NCBI RefSeq assembly: GCF_014773385.1 | Contig: NZ_JACXAI010000048.1 | Coordinates: 1-45,002 of the forward strand | DNA from: Metabacillus arenae | GTDB lineage: Bacteria > Bacillota > Bacilli > Bacillales > Bacillaceae | Reading direction: 5' to 3' | DNA length: 45,002 nt | Shown here: one piece after another, positions 16,381 to 24,893 of the stretch | How the letters are laid out: every line of letters begins with the position of its first letter | Position numbering within the stretch: the first letter of the stretch is position 1 | Translations under genes and position numbers: made by a program | Notes under the pieces: model-generated | What the model saw: only the letters and a program-made list of their open reading frames with translations | Databases searched by the model: none | Told to the model about the DNA's origin: nothing

Positions 16381-16398
16381 GCTTACAGATCTGTAAGC
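16381..16398. promoter_or_regulatory. BceR-type regulator box before the ATPase gene
   Basis: GCTTACAGATCTGTAAGC is a perfect 18-base palindrome containing TTACA-N4-TGTAA, the known binding pattern of BceR-like regulators. It lies 76 bases upstream of the ATPase start. A further half-site TCTGTAAGA lies between the two. Confidence 0.75.
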
Positions 16399-16526
16399 TC
16401 TTTCAACAAAAAAGCGCCAGTGCCCGTATATCGTTAGTATGCAAAGCTTACCGTGAGAGGTCAGCTGGATGCGCTGGGCATCTGTCACTTCCTTTAATGC
16501 ATAAACTTAAAACCTTTCTTCCTCTA

Positions 16527-17498
16527 TCAAAAAAATATACGTATTGTAGTTCCTTCGTGCAAAACAGACTCGATTTCGATTCGATGGTTTAGATGATCAA
16601 GAACCTGTTTGACAAGATAAAGACCCATACCAGTAGACTCCTGAAAAATCCGGCCATTTTCACCTGTAAAATAAGGGTCAAATACACGGGGCAAATCACT
16701 TTGAGGAATTCCGACACCGCGATCACATATCTCCAATATGGTTTGTCCTTCAACAACCTGTCCCTGAAAGAGAATCCTTTCTCCTTCTTTATCCGTATAA
16801 CGAACCGCATTTGTTATGAGCTGCATAAGAACAAAGGTAAGCCATTTCTCATCAGATACAATTGTCAGCGATTGATCGATTTCAATTTGCGGGTAAATTT
16901 TACTTCGAATAAACAAGCGCTTATTCGTCGAGGTTGTATTTCGGACAAACGTATTCAAATTAAGGGCTTCTACGGAAAAGTCACGTTCAAATGTGTCAAG
17001 ACGCGTACTGTACAACACTAATTCTAATCCATTTTTCAATCGATCCAGTTCTTCATTAAGTGAAGCCGAGAATGAGTCGTTACGGTTTTGTACCATTAGC
17101 TGCATGACAGCAAGTGGCGTTTTCAATTGATGAACACTTTGATTAATAAGCTGGACATGGTTATCAAGCTTTTGTTTATAATTATCAATCTCCTGACTAT
17201 AGTACTGAATTTGTTCTTTCTGCAGACGTTCAAAGCTTTTCGGCAAGGGAGCAGATTGATTCTCAAACCTCATGTCATCCAGTGTAGACAGCGATATTGA
17301 CAAGCTGTTATAAAGCGACCGGTTTCGTATGTATCGAAAGGACAAATACCCGATAAGGAAAGTTAAGTTTAATAGACAAACATATAATAAAGTTGCTATT
17401 TGAGTGTAGCCATCCAGCCAAAAAACCAGGAGGGTGAAGAATAGCTGAACCATATAGAAGAAAAAAAGAGCAAGCTGGTCACGAATAAATAATTTCAT
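16527..17498 (-). CDS. BceS-like intramembrane-sensing histidine kinase
   Basis: 323 residues with two N-terminal membrane helices (about 9-28 and 33-55) joined by only a few residues, so there is no extracellular sensor domain. This is the hallmark of BceS-type kinases, which sense through a partner transporter. The dimerisation helix carries H123 in SVHQLKTPLA. The ATPase has an N-box (LMQLITNAVRYT), DRGVGIP, PYFTGENGR and TGMGLYLVKQ. The gene overlaps the response regulator stop by four bases (ATGA). It probably detects the lantibiotic or related lipid II binders together with the ABC transporter genes of this locus; SalK in salivaricin A loci is a comparable protein. Confidence 0.9.
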   Translation of the reverse strand: MKLFIRDQLALFFFYMVQLFFTLLVFWLDGYTQIATLLYVCLLNLTFLIGYLSFRYIRNRSLYNSLSISLSTLDDMRFENQSAPLPKSFERLQKEQIQYYSQEIDNYKQKLDNHVQLINQSVHQLKTPLAVMQLMVQNRNDSFSASLNEELDRLKNGLELVLYSTRLDTFERDFSVEALNLNTFVRNTTSTNKRLFIRSKIYPQIEIDQSLTIVSDEKWLTFVLMQLITNAVRYTDKEGERILFQGQVVEGQTILEICDRGVGIPQSDLPRVFDPYFTGENGRIFQESTGMGLYLVKQVLDHLNHRIEIESVLHEGTTIRIFF

Positions 17499-18205
17499 TT
17501 CTTATTTCTCCGGTTTCCCCAGTTTGGAATAAGGCGGTATCCTTGTCCACGGACCGTAACCAAGGCTTCTTGGATATTTAGTTTTGATAGCTTTTTTCGG
17601 ACTCTCGTCATATAAACATTTAATGTATTATCGTCAACAAAAGCTTCATCATCCCATATTTTCTCAAGGAGCTGCTCACGGCTTACAACGTTTTCAGATT
17701 GACTCATTAATTCATATAAAACCTTGACCTCTGTATGACTCAAGTCGACCTTGTCCGAATCGTGTTGTAATAAAAGTCGGCCAACATCGAGGGATAATCC
17801 ATCGAGTGTAAGTGTTCCTCCTACCTGGTTAGAAGCATAGCTCCCATATGCTCTTCTTAATTGACTATTGATTTTTGCTAAGACAATATCATAATCGAAA
17901 GGCTTTGTAATGAAGTCATCCGCACCATTTTCCATTGCCATCACCTGCTCCATTTTTCCATCCCGGGCAGAAATAAACAAGATAGGACAGGTTGAATGCT
18001 TGCGAATCTGTCTGCACCAATAATAGCCGTCGAATTTTGGCAAATTAATATCTATGAGCACGATATGCGGTGAAAATCTTTTGAAATCTTCTAATACTGA
18101 CTCAAAGTTTTTTACAGCAAATGTCTCGAAGTCGTATCTTTGAATATAATCCTCCAAAAGTTGTACAAGCTTTAGATTATCTTCTATTATCAAAATTCTA
18201 AACAT
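17495..18205 (-). CDS. BceR-like OmpR-family response regulator
   Basis: 236 residues: a receiver domain (1-120) with acidic pocket E8/D9, phospho-acceptor D52 (VLIDINLP) and KPFDYD, then an OmpR winged-helix DNA-binding domain (about 140-230; TLNVYMTRVRKKL is the recognition region). It is translationally coupled to the kinase. Two matching TTACA-N4-TGTAA boxes, at 16381 and 18369, are the probable targets and place the ATPase gene and the lanFEG-bceB unit under its control. A CCCAC/GTGGG hairpin at 18256-18275 lies in its leader; its purpose is unclear. Confidence 0.9.
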   Translation of the reverse strand: MFRILIIEDNLKLVQLLEDYIQRYDFETFAVKNFESVLEDFKRFSPHIVLIDINLPKFDGYYWCRQIRKHSTCPILFISARDGKMEQVMAMENGADDFITKPFDYDIVLAKINSQLRRAYGSYASNQVGGTLTLDGLSLDVGRLLLQHDSDKVDLSHTEVKVLYELMSQSENVVSREQLLEKIWDDEAFVDDNTLNVYMTRVRKKLSKLNIQEALVTVRGQGYRLIPNWGNRRNKK

Positions 18206-18368
18206 CCAATATCCTCCTTGTCATCGGCATTTTGGGAAAAGCTCATTCTTATACTCCCACAGCGAATGCAGTGGGTTTTCTTCAACTCGCTCTGTAACAT
18301 AACATTTTAGCATAATTTTCTATCTTAAATTAAGTGATTTTGAGGCTATTTAAACCTGTACCTCTTAC

Positions 18369-18384
18369 CTTACAAAACTGTAAG
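18369..18384. promoter_or_regulatory. BceR-type regulator box before lanF
   Basis: CTTACAAAACTGTAAG contains perfect TTACA-N4-TGTAA arms, the same as the box at 16381. A TATAAT at 18439-18444 lies 54 bases downstream with a poor -35 (TTTCTC), as expected for an activator-dependent promoter of the lanFEG unit. Confidence 0.75.
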
Positions 18385-18519
18385 AAAATGAAAGATTAAT
18401 CGATAGCAGCAGAGCTTTCTCACTCTTATACTTAGATTTATAATCATGTGTTCAAAGAGGTAATTGTCTTTATAAGCTTATTTTCCCTCTTAAAAACAAC
18501 ATAAAGGGCAGGGATAGAA

Positions 18520-19443
18520 ATGAACAATATGTCAAGCGAAGTATTAGTTTCTACAAATGGATTAACAAAAAGATTTGGGGATCAAATCTCTGTTGATCAT
18601 GTAGACTTGCAAATTAAGCAGGGGCAGATTTTCGGCTTCCTCGGACCCAATGGTGCAGGAAAAACGACAACCATAAGAATGCTGCTTGGTCTTATGAAGC
18701 CGACAGAGGGTGATGTTCAGATTTTTGGAAAATCCTTTGATAACAACCGTATAGACATACTAAGAAGAGTCGGTGCATTAGTTGAAGCACCTTCCTATTA
18801 CCGTAATTTAACAGGCTATGAAAACTTAAAGCTTTCTAGTGAAATTTTAGGCGTGTCAAAACAGAGGATTGATGAGGTGCTGGAGATTGTCCGCTTAACT
18901 GAAGCAGCTCATAGGCAGGTAAAGCAATATTCATTAGGGATGAAGCAAAGGCTGGGAATTGCTTTGGCCCTTCTCGGTTCCCCTGAGCTATTAATTTTAG
19001 ATGAACCAACAAACGGGCTTGATCCGAGCGGAATCCATGAAATTCGCCAGTTGATTAAACGGCTTCCTCAAGACTTTGGAATTACCGTCTTAATTTCAAG
19101 CCATAATCTTGCTGAAATTGAAATGGTTGCAACCCACGTAGGGATCATCCAGTCTGGCAAGCTAAAGTTCCACGGAACATTGGAAGGCTTGAGAGGGGAT
19201 AACAAACCGATAGTAGAGATCAAAGTAAATAACTTAGCTAAAGCAAAGGAATTTCTTGCTCAGCAAAAATTACATGCTGAGGTTAAAGATGATATGTTGT
19301 TTATAGAAGACGTAAAGGAACCGGTGTCATCCATTAACAAAAAGCTTGTCATCAATGGTTTTGAAGTTTCTCATGTGGTTTCAAAAGTACAAACCTTGGA
19401 GGAGATTTTCCTCGATTTAACTGGAAGAGAGGGGGCGTTATAA
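18520..19443 (+). CDS. lanF: LanF: lantibiotic immunity ABC transporter ATPase
   Basis: 307 residues. The ATPase domain has GPNGAGKTTTIRMLLG, a signature of the form YSLGMKQRLGIALAL and ILDEPTNGLDPSG, all typical of the BcrA/LanF/MutF branch. The C-terminal 80 residues form the accessory domain of this branch. With LanE and LanG it should expel the mature peptide from the membrane and protect the producer. Start: ATG preceded by CAGGGAT. Its stop TAA is directly followed by the GTG of lanE, so the three genes form an operon. Expression is probably induced by the BceR-like regulator through the box at 18369. Confidence 0.88.
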   Translation: MNNMSSEVLVSTNGLTKRFGDQISVDHVDLQIKQGQIFGFLGPNGAGKTTTIRMLLGLMKPTEGDVQIFGKSFDNNRIDILRRVGALVEAPSYYRNLTGYENLKLSSEILGVSKQRIDEVLEIVRLTEAAHRQVKQYSLGMKQRLGIALALLGSPELLILDEPTNGLDPSGIHEIRQLIKRLPQDFGITVLISSHNLAEIEMVATHVGIIQSGKLKFHGTLEGLRGDNKPIVEIKVNNLAKAKEFLAQQKLHAEVKDDMLFIEDVKEPVSSINKKLVINGFEVSHVVSKVQTLEEIFLDLTGREGAL

Positions 19444-20175
19444 GTGTTTGGGCATCTATTAAAAACAGAATGGATGAAGCTTAAAAATAATTGGATCGTA
19501 TTCCCAATCCTTTTAGCCCCTTTGCTCATCCTGCTTTTACAATATGCGAATTTCCTTATTCGTTATTCAAGTGTTGTAAAAGAAGGCGATGTTCCTTGGA
19601 CAATTTTTATTGAACAGCATTCCGTCATATGGGCGGTTCTCATCCTTCCGATACTAGCTGCCGTACTTTCAAGCATGCTGATTATGACCGAGAATTCAGA
19701 AAACAATTGGAAATACTTATTAGTCCTCCCAATTAAACGCGGAGATGTTTATTTCGCAAAAATCATTCTAGTTATCTTTTTCTTAAGTATTAGTACGTTA
19801 CTGCTTGCGGTAGGAATGGTCATTAGTTCAATGGCATTAAATCTTCCTGGTGACATTCCATTTGGGCAATTAATCCAAACTTTAGGGGCAGCGCTTATCG
19901 GCTCATTTGCTGTTCTGACAATCCAGTTCTGGCTCAGTATTCATTTCAATAATCCCGGGGTCCCGCTTGCTGTTGCCATATGCGGGACAGTAGCAGCGAT
20001 TTTCCTGCTTCAATCGGCTCTTACTCGATGGCTGCCATGGGTCTATCCGTATCTAGTCCTGCCAATACGTTTAAATGAAGGCATTAACATTATCTGGTAC
20101 ATGGTACAGTCCCTTTTAATCGGACTTTTATGTTTAGGGGCAGGCTATCGGGAATTCGCCCGCCGGGATATATAG
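19444..20175 (+). CDS. lanE: LanE: lantibiotic immunity ABC permease
   Basis: 243 residues, about six membrane helices, ABC-2-type permease of the MutE/EpiE family. The N-terminal amphipathic stretch FGHLLKTEWMKLKNNWIV and SENNWKYLLVLPIKRGDVYFAK in the first cytoplasmic loop are typical. The start is GTG immediately after the lanF stop, with AGGGGG eight bases upstream. It pairs with LanG as the membrane part of the exporter. Its SENNWKYL motif recurs in LanG, showing that the two arose by duplication. Confidence 0.85.
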   Translation: MFGHLLKTEWMKLKNNWIVFPILLAPLLILLLQYANFLIRYSSVVKEGDVPWTIFIEQHSVIWAVLILPILAAVLSSMLIMTENSENNWKYLLVLPIKRGDVYFAKIILVIFFLSISTLLLAVGMVISSMALNLPGDIPFGQLIQTLGAALIGSFAVLTIQFWLSIHFNNPGVPLAVAICGTVAAIFLLQSALTRWLPWVYPYLVLPIRLNEGINIIWYMVQSLLIGLLCLGAGYREFARRDI

Positions 20176-20238
20176 GCGTGCATTGAATTATCAATTATCG
20201 GTTATCTGGAGAAAAGGGAGAAATGAGGGCAATAAATC

Positions 20239-20976
20239 ATGAATTTTTTTAATGTATTAAAGATGGAGTTTTTGAAATTAAAACGTTCGTATGTTTGGTT
20301 GTTCATGATTGCGGCGCCGCTGTTAATGGTAATCTTCGGTGCCTATAACTTCGTTCGTTATCAAGATGTATTTCTAAAGGGCAACGCAGTTCCTTGGGAG
20401 AAATTACTCGGTCAGATTGTCACATTTTACGGACTTTTACTATTGCCGCTTTCGATCGCAGTAATGGCAGTATGGTTATCTCGTATTGAACACTCTGAAA
20501 ACAATTGGAAGTATTTATTCACTTTGCCAATGGATCTTAAGTTGATTTATGCTGCCAAATCAATTATTCATATTTTGCTGGTTGGTTTATCTATGTTAAT
20601 TTTATATTTAGGTACGATCATTGCAGCAACTATCGTGAATGTGGGAGTCATCCCCTATCAAAGCTTAGCAGTAAGTACCCTTATTTGCTGGGTAACATGC
20701 TTGCCTATTTTAGCGCTTCAAATGATCCTTAGTATCCGGTTTCCTAATATAGGTATCCCTGTTGGAATCAGCCTTGCAGCATCCATTGCAAGTGTCGTGA
20801 TCACCAATACCTCATATGGACAGTATTACTTTTGGTCCCTTCCTTCTATTACACTCTTACCTAGTTCAGAAGGAACGGGAAATGTCTCGGCTCTTTATTT
20901 GTTAAGTGTTTCCTTAGTTGCTTTTGTCTGTTTATTAGCTATCGGTTATCAATTATTTCGTCGTCAGGAAGCTTAG
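20239..20976 (+). CDS. lanG: LanG: lantibiotic immunity ABC permease
   Basis: 245 residues, about six helices, homologous to LanE (MEFLKLKRSYVWLFM at the N-terminus, HSENNWKYLFTLPMDLKLIYAAK in the first loop). MutG/EpiG family. It starts 63 bases after lanE with GAGGGCA upstream of the ATG. It completes the LanFEG transporter. A 264-base gap with repetitive text separates it from the BceB-like permease gene that follows on the same strand. Confidence 0.85.
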   Translation: MNFFNVLKMEFLKLKRSYVWLFMIAAPLLMVIFGAYNFVRYQDVFLKGNAVPWEKLLGQIVTFYGLLLLPLSIAVMAVWLSRIEHSENNWKYLFTLPMDLKLIYAAKSIIHILLVGLSMLILYLGTIIAATIVNVGVIPYQSLAVSTLICWVTCLPILALQMILSIRFPNIGIPVGISLAASIASVVITNTSYGQYYFWSLPSITLLPSSEGTGNVSALYLLSVSLVAFVCLLAIGYQLFRRQEA

Positions 20977-21225
20977 AACGTTACCTAATCAATGGCTTTT
21001 ATATTCAGGATAATCCCGATGACGATGCACCGTGACCCTCTATGGTGACCGATTTGCTCTTTTTTTCCGCTTTCGGGGCACCATGAGAATCTTATATTGG
21101 GAGGGGCATTTCCCCAAAATGTCCATATTTTTGATTACTGTTTAATTTTCTCGGTGCACCTGCAAATTTTCTAATCTCACCGTACATTTACCTTAAAGAA
21201 ACTAAACAAAAAGGCTTTTCTCTAA
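20977..21225. other. Spacer between lanG and the BceB-like gene
   Basis: No gene seen. It contains recurring GGTGACC, GGTGCACC and GGGGCACC words and looks like another decayed repeat. No clear terminator or promoter was found, so the permease gene may be read through from lanG. Confidence 0.3.
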
Positions 21226-21240
21226 TTGAAAGGAGTAAAA

Positions 21241-22575
21241 ATGACTTTCCGCAAATTAGCTTTGATAAATGTCGTAAGGAATAAAAGAGTATATACCGCT
21301 TATTTTCTAAGCAGTGTCTTTTCGGTTTCTGTATTCTTTATCTATGCGCTATTTGCCTTTCATCCGGCTTTTACCATTGATATTATTGGCGGATATGTAT
21401 CGTTTGGCATGCATTTTGCAGAATTGATCATTTATATCTTTTCGATCTTTTTTGTGTTGTATTCTATGAGTGCTTTCTTAAAATCTCGTAAAAAGGAATT
21501 CGGAATACTAGCTATTAATGGTATGTCTGATATGCAATTAAGAAGGCTTGTTTTCTTAGAAAATATGCTCATTGGTTTCTTCGCAACAAGCTCTGGCATT
21601 CTAATCGGATTACTTTTTGCCAAACTGCTGCTGCTAATAAGCGAACGTGCCTTAGGGATGACGAGCGAGCTGCCCTTTTACTTTCCTTGGCAGGCTTTAT
21701 TACTAACGTTTCTTTCATTTTTCATACTCTTTTTGTTCATTTCAATTTTTACTACATCCTTTGTAAGAGGGAGTCAATTAATCGATCTTTTTACTGGAGG
21801 AGCAAAGCCGAAGCCTACCCCAAAAGCATCGCGGGCACTTTCCTATCTTGCTGTTATTCTTTTAGGTTTAGGATATACAATTGCCTTGCTTGTAAAAGAA
21901 GCAATGGTTTTCTTTGCGATGATTCCTGTTACAATTATCGTCATTATCGGAACTTATTTATTTTATACACAGCTGAGCGTGTATTTCCTCAACTGGGTCA
22001 GAAAAAAGAAACGGATTTATCAGCACAAAACAAATCTGGTTGTGTTTTCTTACCTAATTTATCGAATGAAGGATAATGCTCAAATGTTTTTTATTGTGAC
22101 CATTGTCTTAACGATTACATTTTCCTCTATCGGTACACTGGTGGGAATTCGAACAATGTTGATTGAAACGACGGTGATCGCAAGGCAGGGAATCGATATC
22201 GTCTTATTTATCGGTCTATTTATTGGGGCTGTATTCTTTATCTCGTCTGGGAGCTTTCTTTATTTCCGTCTTTATACAGATTTAGAAGATGATAAACGCC
22301 AATTTGGGGCAATAGCAAAGCTGGGTCTTACAGATAAGGAATTGTCGACGATCATTACATTGCGTCTAGCCTTACTCTTTTTCTTCCCTATCCTTGTCGC
22401 AACTATACACGGGGCAGTTTCGCTTACAGCCATGCAGAATATGTTTAGCTATCCCCTTGCATTAGAATCCATTCTCGTTCTTGGAAGCTTCTTTATTATA
22501 CAAGTTGTTTACTTTTTGATTATGCGAGCACATTATCTTATTCAAATCAAAAAGGACATAATAATCCACAATTGA
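21241..22575 (+). CDS. BceB/SalY-like FtsX-type permease lacking the extracellular domain
   Basis: About 444 residues from the ATG with AAAGGAGT five bases upstream (an in-frame TTG 15 bases earlier lies in that site). N-terminal TFRKLALINVVRNKRVYTAYFLSS, and KSRKKEFGILAINGMSDMQLRRLV after helix 2, are typical of BceB. These permeases have 10 helices and normally about 640 residues, because a domain of about 200 residues stands between helices 7 and 8. Here helix 7 (about 283-303) is followed within some 15 residues by helix 8 (about 319-342), while everything before and after is conserved and in frame. It is the likely partner of the ATPase at 15535-16305. Whether it is functional, specialised or crippled is open. 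Confidence 0.85.
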   Translation: MTFRKLALINVVRNKRVYTAYFLSSVFSVSVFFIYALFAFHPAFTIDIIGGYVSFGMHFAELIIYIFSIFFVLYSMSAFLKSRKKEFGILAINGMSDMQLRRLVFLENMLIGFFATSSGILIGLLFAKLLLLISERALGMTSELPFYFPWQALLLTFLSFFILFLFISIFTTSFVRGSQLIDLFTGGAKPKPTPKASRALSYLAVILLGLGYTIALLVKEAMVFFAMIPVTIIVIIGTYLFYTQLSVYFLNWVRKKKRIYQHKTNLVVFSYLIYRMKDNAQMFFIVTIVLTITFSSIGTLVGIRTMLIETTVIARQGIDIVLFIGLFIGAVFFISSGSFLYFRLYTDLEDDKRQFGAIAKLGLTDKELSTIITLRLALLFFFPILVATIHGAVSLTAMQNMFSYPLALESILVLGSFFIIQVVYFLIMRAHYLIQIKKDIIIHN

Positions 22576-22599
22576 TATGAAAATAAATTTACACGAATA

Positions 22600-22624
22600 G
22601 GATCCCGGCTACAGTACCGGGACC
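22600..22624. terminator. Possible bidirectional terminator between converging genes
   Basis: TCCCGG and CCGGGA pair around an 8-base loop, extended by GG/CC with one bulge, midway between the converging permease and symporter genes. T-runs are poor on both sides, so efficiency is uncertain. Confidence 0.45.
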
Positions 22625-22646
22625 ATTTAGCAAAGGCTGTAATATT

Positions 22647-24299
22647 TTATTTATCCACCCACACTTCCCCGTCTTTGTATGTCATTTGCTCAGGATAACG
22701 GAGGTTTAAGACTTCTTCTTGTATTTGCTGAGAAGGTGCTTTTGTGGAAAGAGAGACAATGACATTTGTTATTATGGCAGCTGCTGCACCAAATACACCT
22801 GCACCCGTATCAATGATGCCTCCAATTGTATATCCGCCATATTTTGCGGCAAAGATGTAGGCTAAGGTCACACCAAGGCCGACGAGCATTCCGGAAATAA
22901 CACCTTTTTCGTTTGACCTCTTCCACCAGACTCCAAGCAATAATGCTGGGAAGAATGTTCCCGATGCCAGCGCAAATGCCCAAGCAACAATTTGCGTAAT
23001 GGCTCCTGGTGGATTTAAAGCGATAAGGCCAGCTAGCAGTGTGGCGATCACAATCGACCAGCGGGCAACTGACAACCGTTTTTGTTCAGTCGCACCTGGC
23101 TTTAATACGCGATAATAAATGTCATGAGCAAAGGAGGAGGAAATGGCGATCATTAACCCGCCGGCCGTTGAAAGGGCCGCAGCCATTGCACCTGCCGCCA
23201 CAAGGCCAATGACAAACATTCCAAGGTTTGCGATTTCAGGTGTTGCCATAACGACGATATCATTTGAGATGATCATTTCTTCCCATTGAAGAATTCCGTC
23301 TCCATTCCCATCTGCTAATTGCAGTTTTCCTGTATTAACCCAAGTCTCAGTCCAGACAGGAAGTGCATTCAGTTGTTGGCCCACAACATTTTTCATGAGG
23401 ATGAAGCGTGAAAATGCCGCGTAAGCAGGAGCGGATAAATAAAGCAAGCCGATAAAAAGAAGAGCCCATGCTCCTGACCAACGGGCTGCCTTCATCGTAG
23501 AAACGGTATAAAAACGAACGATCACATGAGGCAACCCCGCTGTACCAGCCATTAATGTAAACAAAAGAGCAAGGAACTGCCATTTTGTCCCGTTTGTAAA
23601 GGGAGCAAAATATTCCGAAATGCCAAGCTGCCTATCTAGCTCGCCCATTTCTTCAATAATCCTTCCATAAGAAAACCAAGGCATCGGATTTCCAGTTAAT
23701 TGCAGCGACATAAAAATAACTGGAATGAGATAAGCAATAATCAGAATTATATATTGCGCCACCTGTGTCCAGGTGATTCCCTTCATCCCTCCAAAGGCTG
23801 AGTAGAACGCGATTAAAACAACCCCGATTAAAGTTCCAATTTTAGCATCAATTTCAAACAGCCGCCCGATCACAACGCCTGAACCAGATAATTGTCCAAT
23901 TGAGTATGTGAAGCTGATTATAATTGTACACACTGCTGCCAGAACACGTGCTGTATGACTTTCGTAGCGGTCTCCAATAAATTCAGGTACAGTGTAGCGC
24001 CCATACTTTCTTAATTGAGGGGCCAGCAGGAAGGTCAGAAGCAAGTATCCCCCCGTCCATCCCATTATGTACGCTAGCCCATCGTAGCCAAGCAGCATAA
24101 TCGTTCCCGCCATTCCGATAAAAGAAGCAGCACTCATCCAGTCTGCTCCAATCGCCATACCGTTAAAGATTGGCGGAACTCCTCTGCCTGCTACATAGAA
24201 ATCAGATGTTTCTTTTGCTTTATTATAAATGGCAATCCCAATATACAGTGCAAACGTTGCCAGAATAATGGTCAATGACACTAAAAATTGTGTATCCAT
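22647..24299 (-). CDS. Sodium:solute symporter, large subunit (ActP-like, DUF4212-partnered)
   Basis: About 550 residues, 13 or so membrane helices, SSS family. ETSDFYVAGRGVPPIFNGMAIGADWMSAASFIGMAG in the first helices and GGMKGITWTQVAQYIILI are typical of the acetate/pyruvate branch. Its small-subunit partner (DUF4212) lies upstream, so the transporter is probably the two-part type for short organic acids such as acetate or lactate. A loop between helices (about residues 330-341) has a canonical EF-hand, DGNGDGILQWEE, suggesting calcium binding outside the cell. I start at the ATG at 24299, six bases after AGGAGG; an ATG six bases earlier abuts that site. A 158-base structured element lies upstream. 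Confidence 0.85.
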   Translation of the reverse strand: MDTQFLVSLTIILATFALYIGIAIYNKAKETSDFYVAGRGVPPIFNGMAIGADWMSAASFIGMAGTIMLLGYDGLAYIMGWTGGYLLLTFLLAPQLRKYGRYTVPEFIGDRYESHTARVLAAVCTIIISFTYSIGQLSGSGVVIGRLFEIDAKIGTLIGVVLIAFYSAFGGMKGITWTQVAQYIILIIAYLIPVIFMSLQLTGNPMPWFSYGRIIEEMGELDRQLGISEYFAPFTNGTKWQFLALLFTLMAGTAGLPHVIVRFYTVSTMKAARWSGAWALLFIGLLYLSAPAYAAFSRFILMKNVVGQQLNALPVWTETWVNTGKLQLADGNGDGILQWEEMIISNDIVVMATPEIANLGMFVIGLVAAGAMAAALSTAGGLMIAISSSFAHDIYYRVLKPGATEQKRLSVARWSIVIATLLAGLIALNPPGAITQIVAWAFALASGTFFPALLLGVWWKRSNEKGVISGMLVGLGVTLAYIFAAKYGGYTIGGIIDTGAGVFGAAAAIITNVIVSLSTKAPSQQIQEEVLNLRYPEQMTYKDGEVWVDK

Positions 24300-24377
24300 T
24301 CTCATCCTCCTATTTTCGGCTGTTAATCGACTTTTATCCTACTCTTAACGGGCAGGAAAACATTAGCCTCAAAATTC

Positions 24378-24535
24378 AAGTGAAACAAGAAGATAACTGG
24401 GGGATAACCCCCGCAGGTATAATGGAAAAGGAAAGCAGACTAAAAGCGCCAAGTTCGTGGAACGTCTGTGTAACCCGCATCCTGCGACAAACAAGAAGGG
24501 GATGAAGAACACCCCCACTGATGGAAGGTTCACTT
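24378..24535 (-). ncRNA. Structured element of unknown type in the symporter leader
   Basis: Outer arms AAGTGAA and TTCACTT bound a 158-base segment. Inside, on minus, are a GGGG...CCCC hairpin (24497-24516), a CAGAC/GTCTG pair enclosing GTTC-CAC-GAAC (about 24435-24466), and a perfect GGGGG-TTAT-CCCCC hairpin (24399-24412). It ends about 80 bases before the symporter start. It could be a cis-acting RNA leader or a small mobile repeat. I do not recognise it as a named riboswitch. Confidence 0.45.
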
Positions 24536-24554
24536 AATTAGTTACCAGCTAATT

Positions 24555-24857
24555 TTAGTGATCAAGCACTTTACCAGAGCTAATCTGCTCATTTTTGCTT
24601 TCGTCAATTCCATATTTTCTGTCGATTTGGTCACTGACTTTTGCGTTAATAAACAGTAAGAGGATAAAGATTATGACTGCACCCTGTGCGCCCATATAAT
24701 AATGAAAAGGAAAACCATTAATCGAAAAGGTACTAAAAACTTCGGCAAATGAAACGACTCCAAACGAAACGACGAACCAGATGACTAGATAAAAAATAAT
24801 ATTCCGGGTTTTTTCTTTAAAATAAGCATCTGCGACCTTTTTATCGATTTTCTTCAA
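24555..24857 (-). CDS. DUF4212 sodium/substrate symporter small subunit
   Basis: About 100 residues with two membrane helices (IIFYLVIWFVVSFGVVSFAEVF and GAVIIFILLLFINA) separated by FSINGFPFHYYMGAQG, the DUF4212 signature. It ends with a charged tail containing DQIDRKYGI. Such proteins accompany one branch of SSS transporters and form the small subunit. I start at the TTG at 24857 with GGGGTG six bases upstream; the longer GTG-started frame would add an unlikely SILFNFCG segment directly abutting the stop of the preceding gene. Operon order: small membrane protein, this gene, symporter. Confidence 0.82.
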   Translation of the reverse strand: MKKIDKKVADAYFKEKTRNIIFYLVIWFVVSFGVVSFAEVFSTFSINGFPFHYYMGAQGAVIIFILLLFINAKVSDQIDRKYGIDESKNEQISSGKVLDH

Positions 24858-24893
24858 ATCATTCACCCCGCAAAAATTGAATAGGATACTCAC

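Noticed and set aside
18256-18275. CCCAC/GTGGG hairpin with TTTT upstream of the response regulator
   Set aside because: It looks like a plus-strand terminator, but no plus-strand gene precedes it; noted in the regulator entry only.
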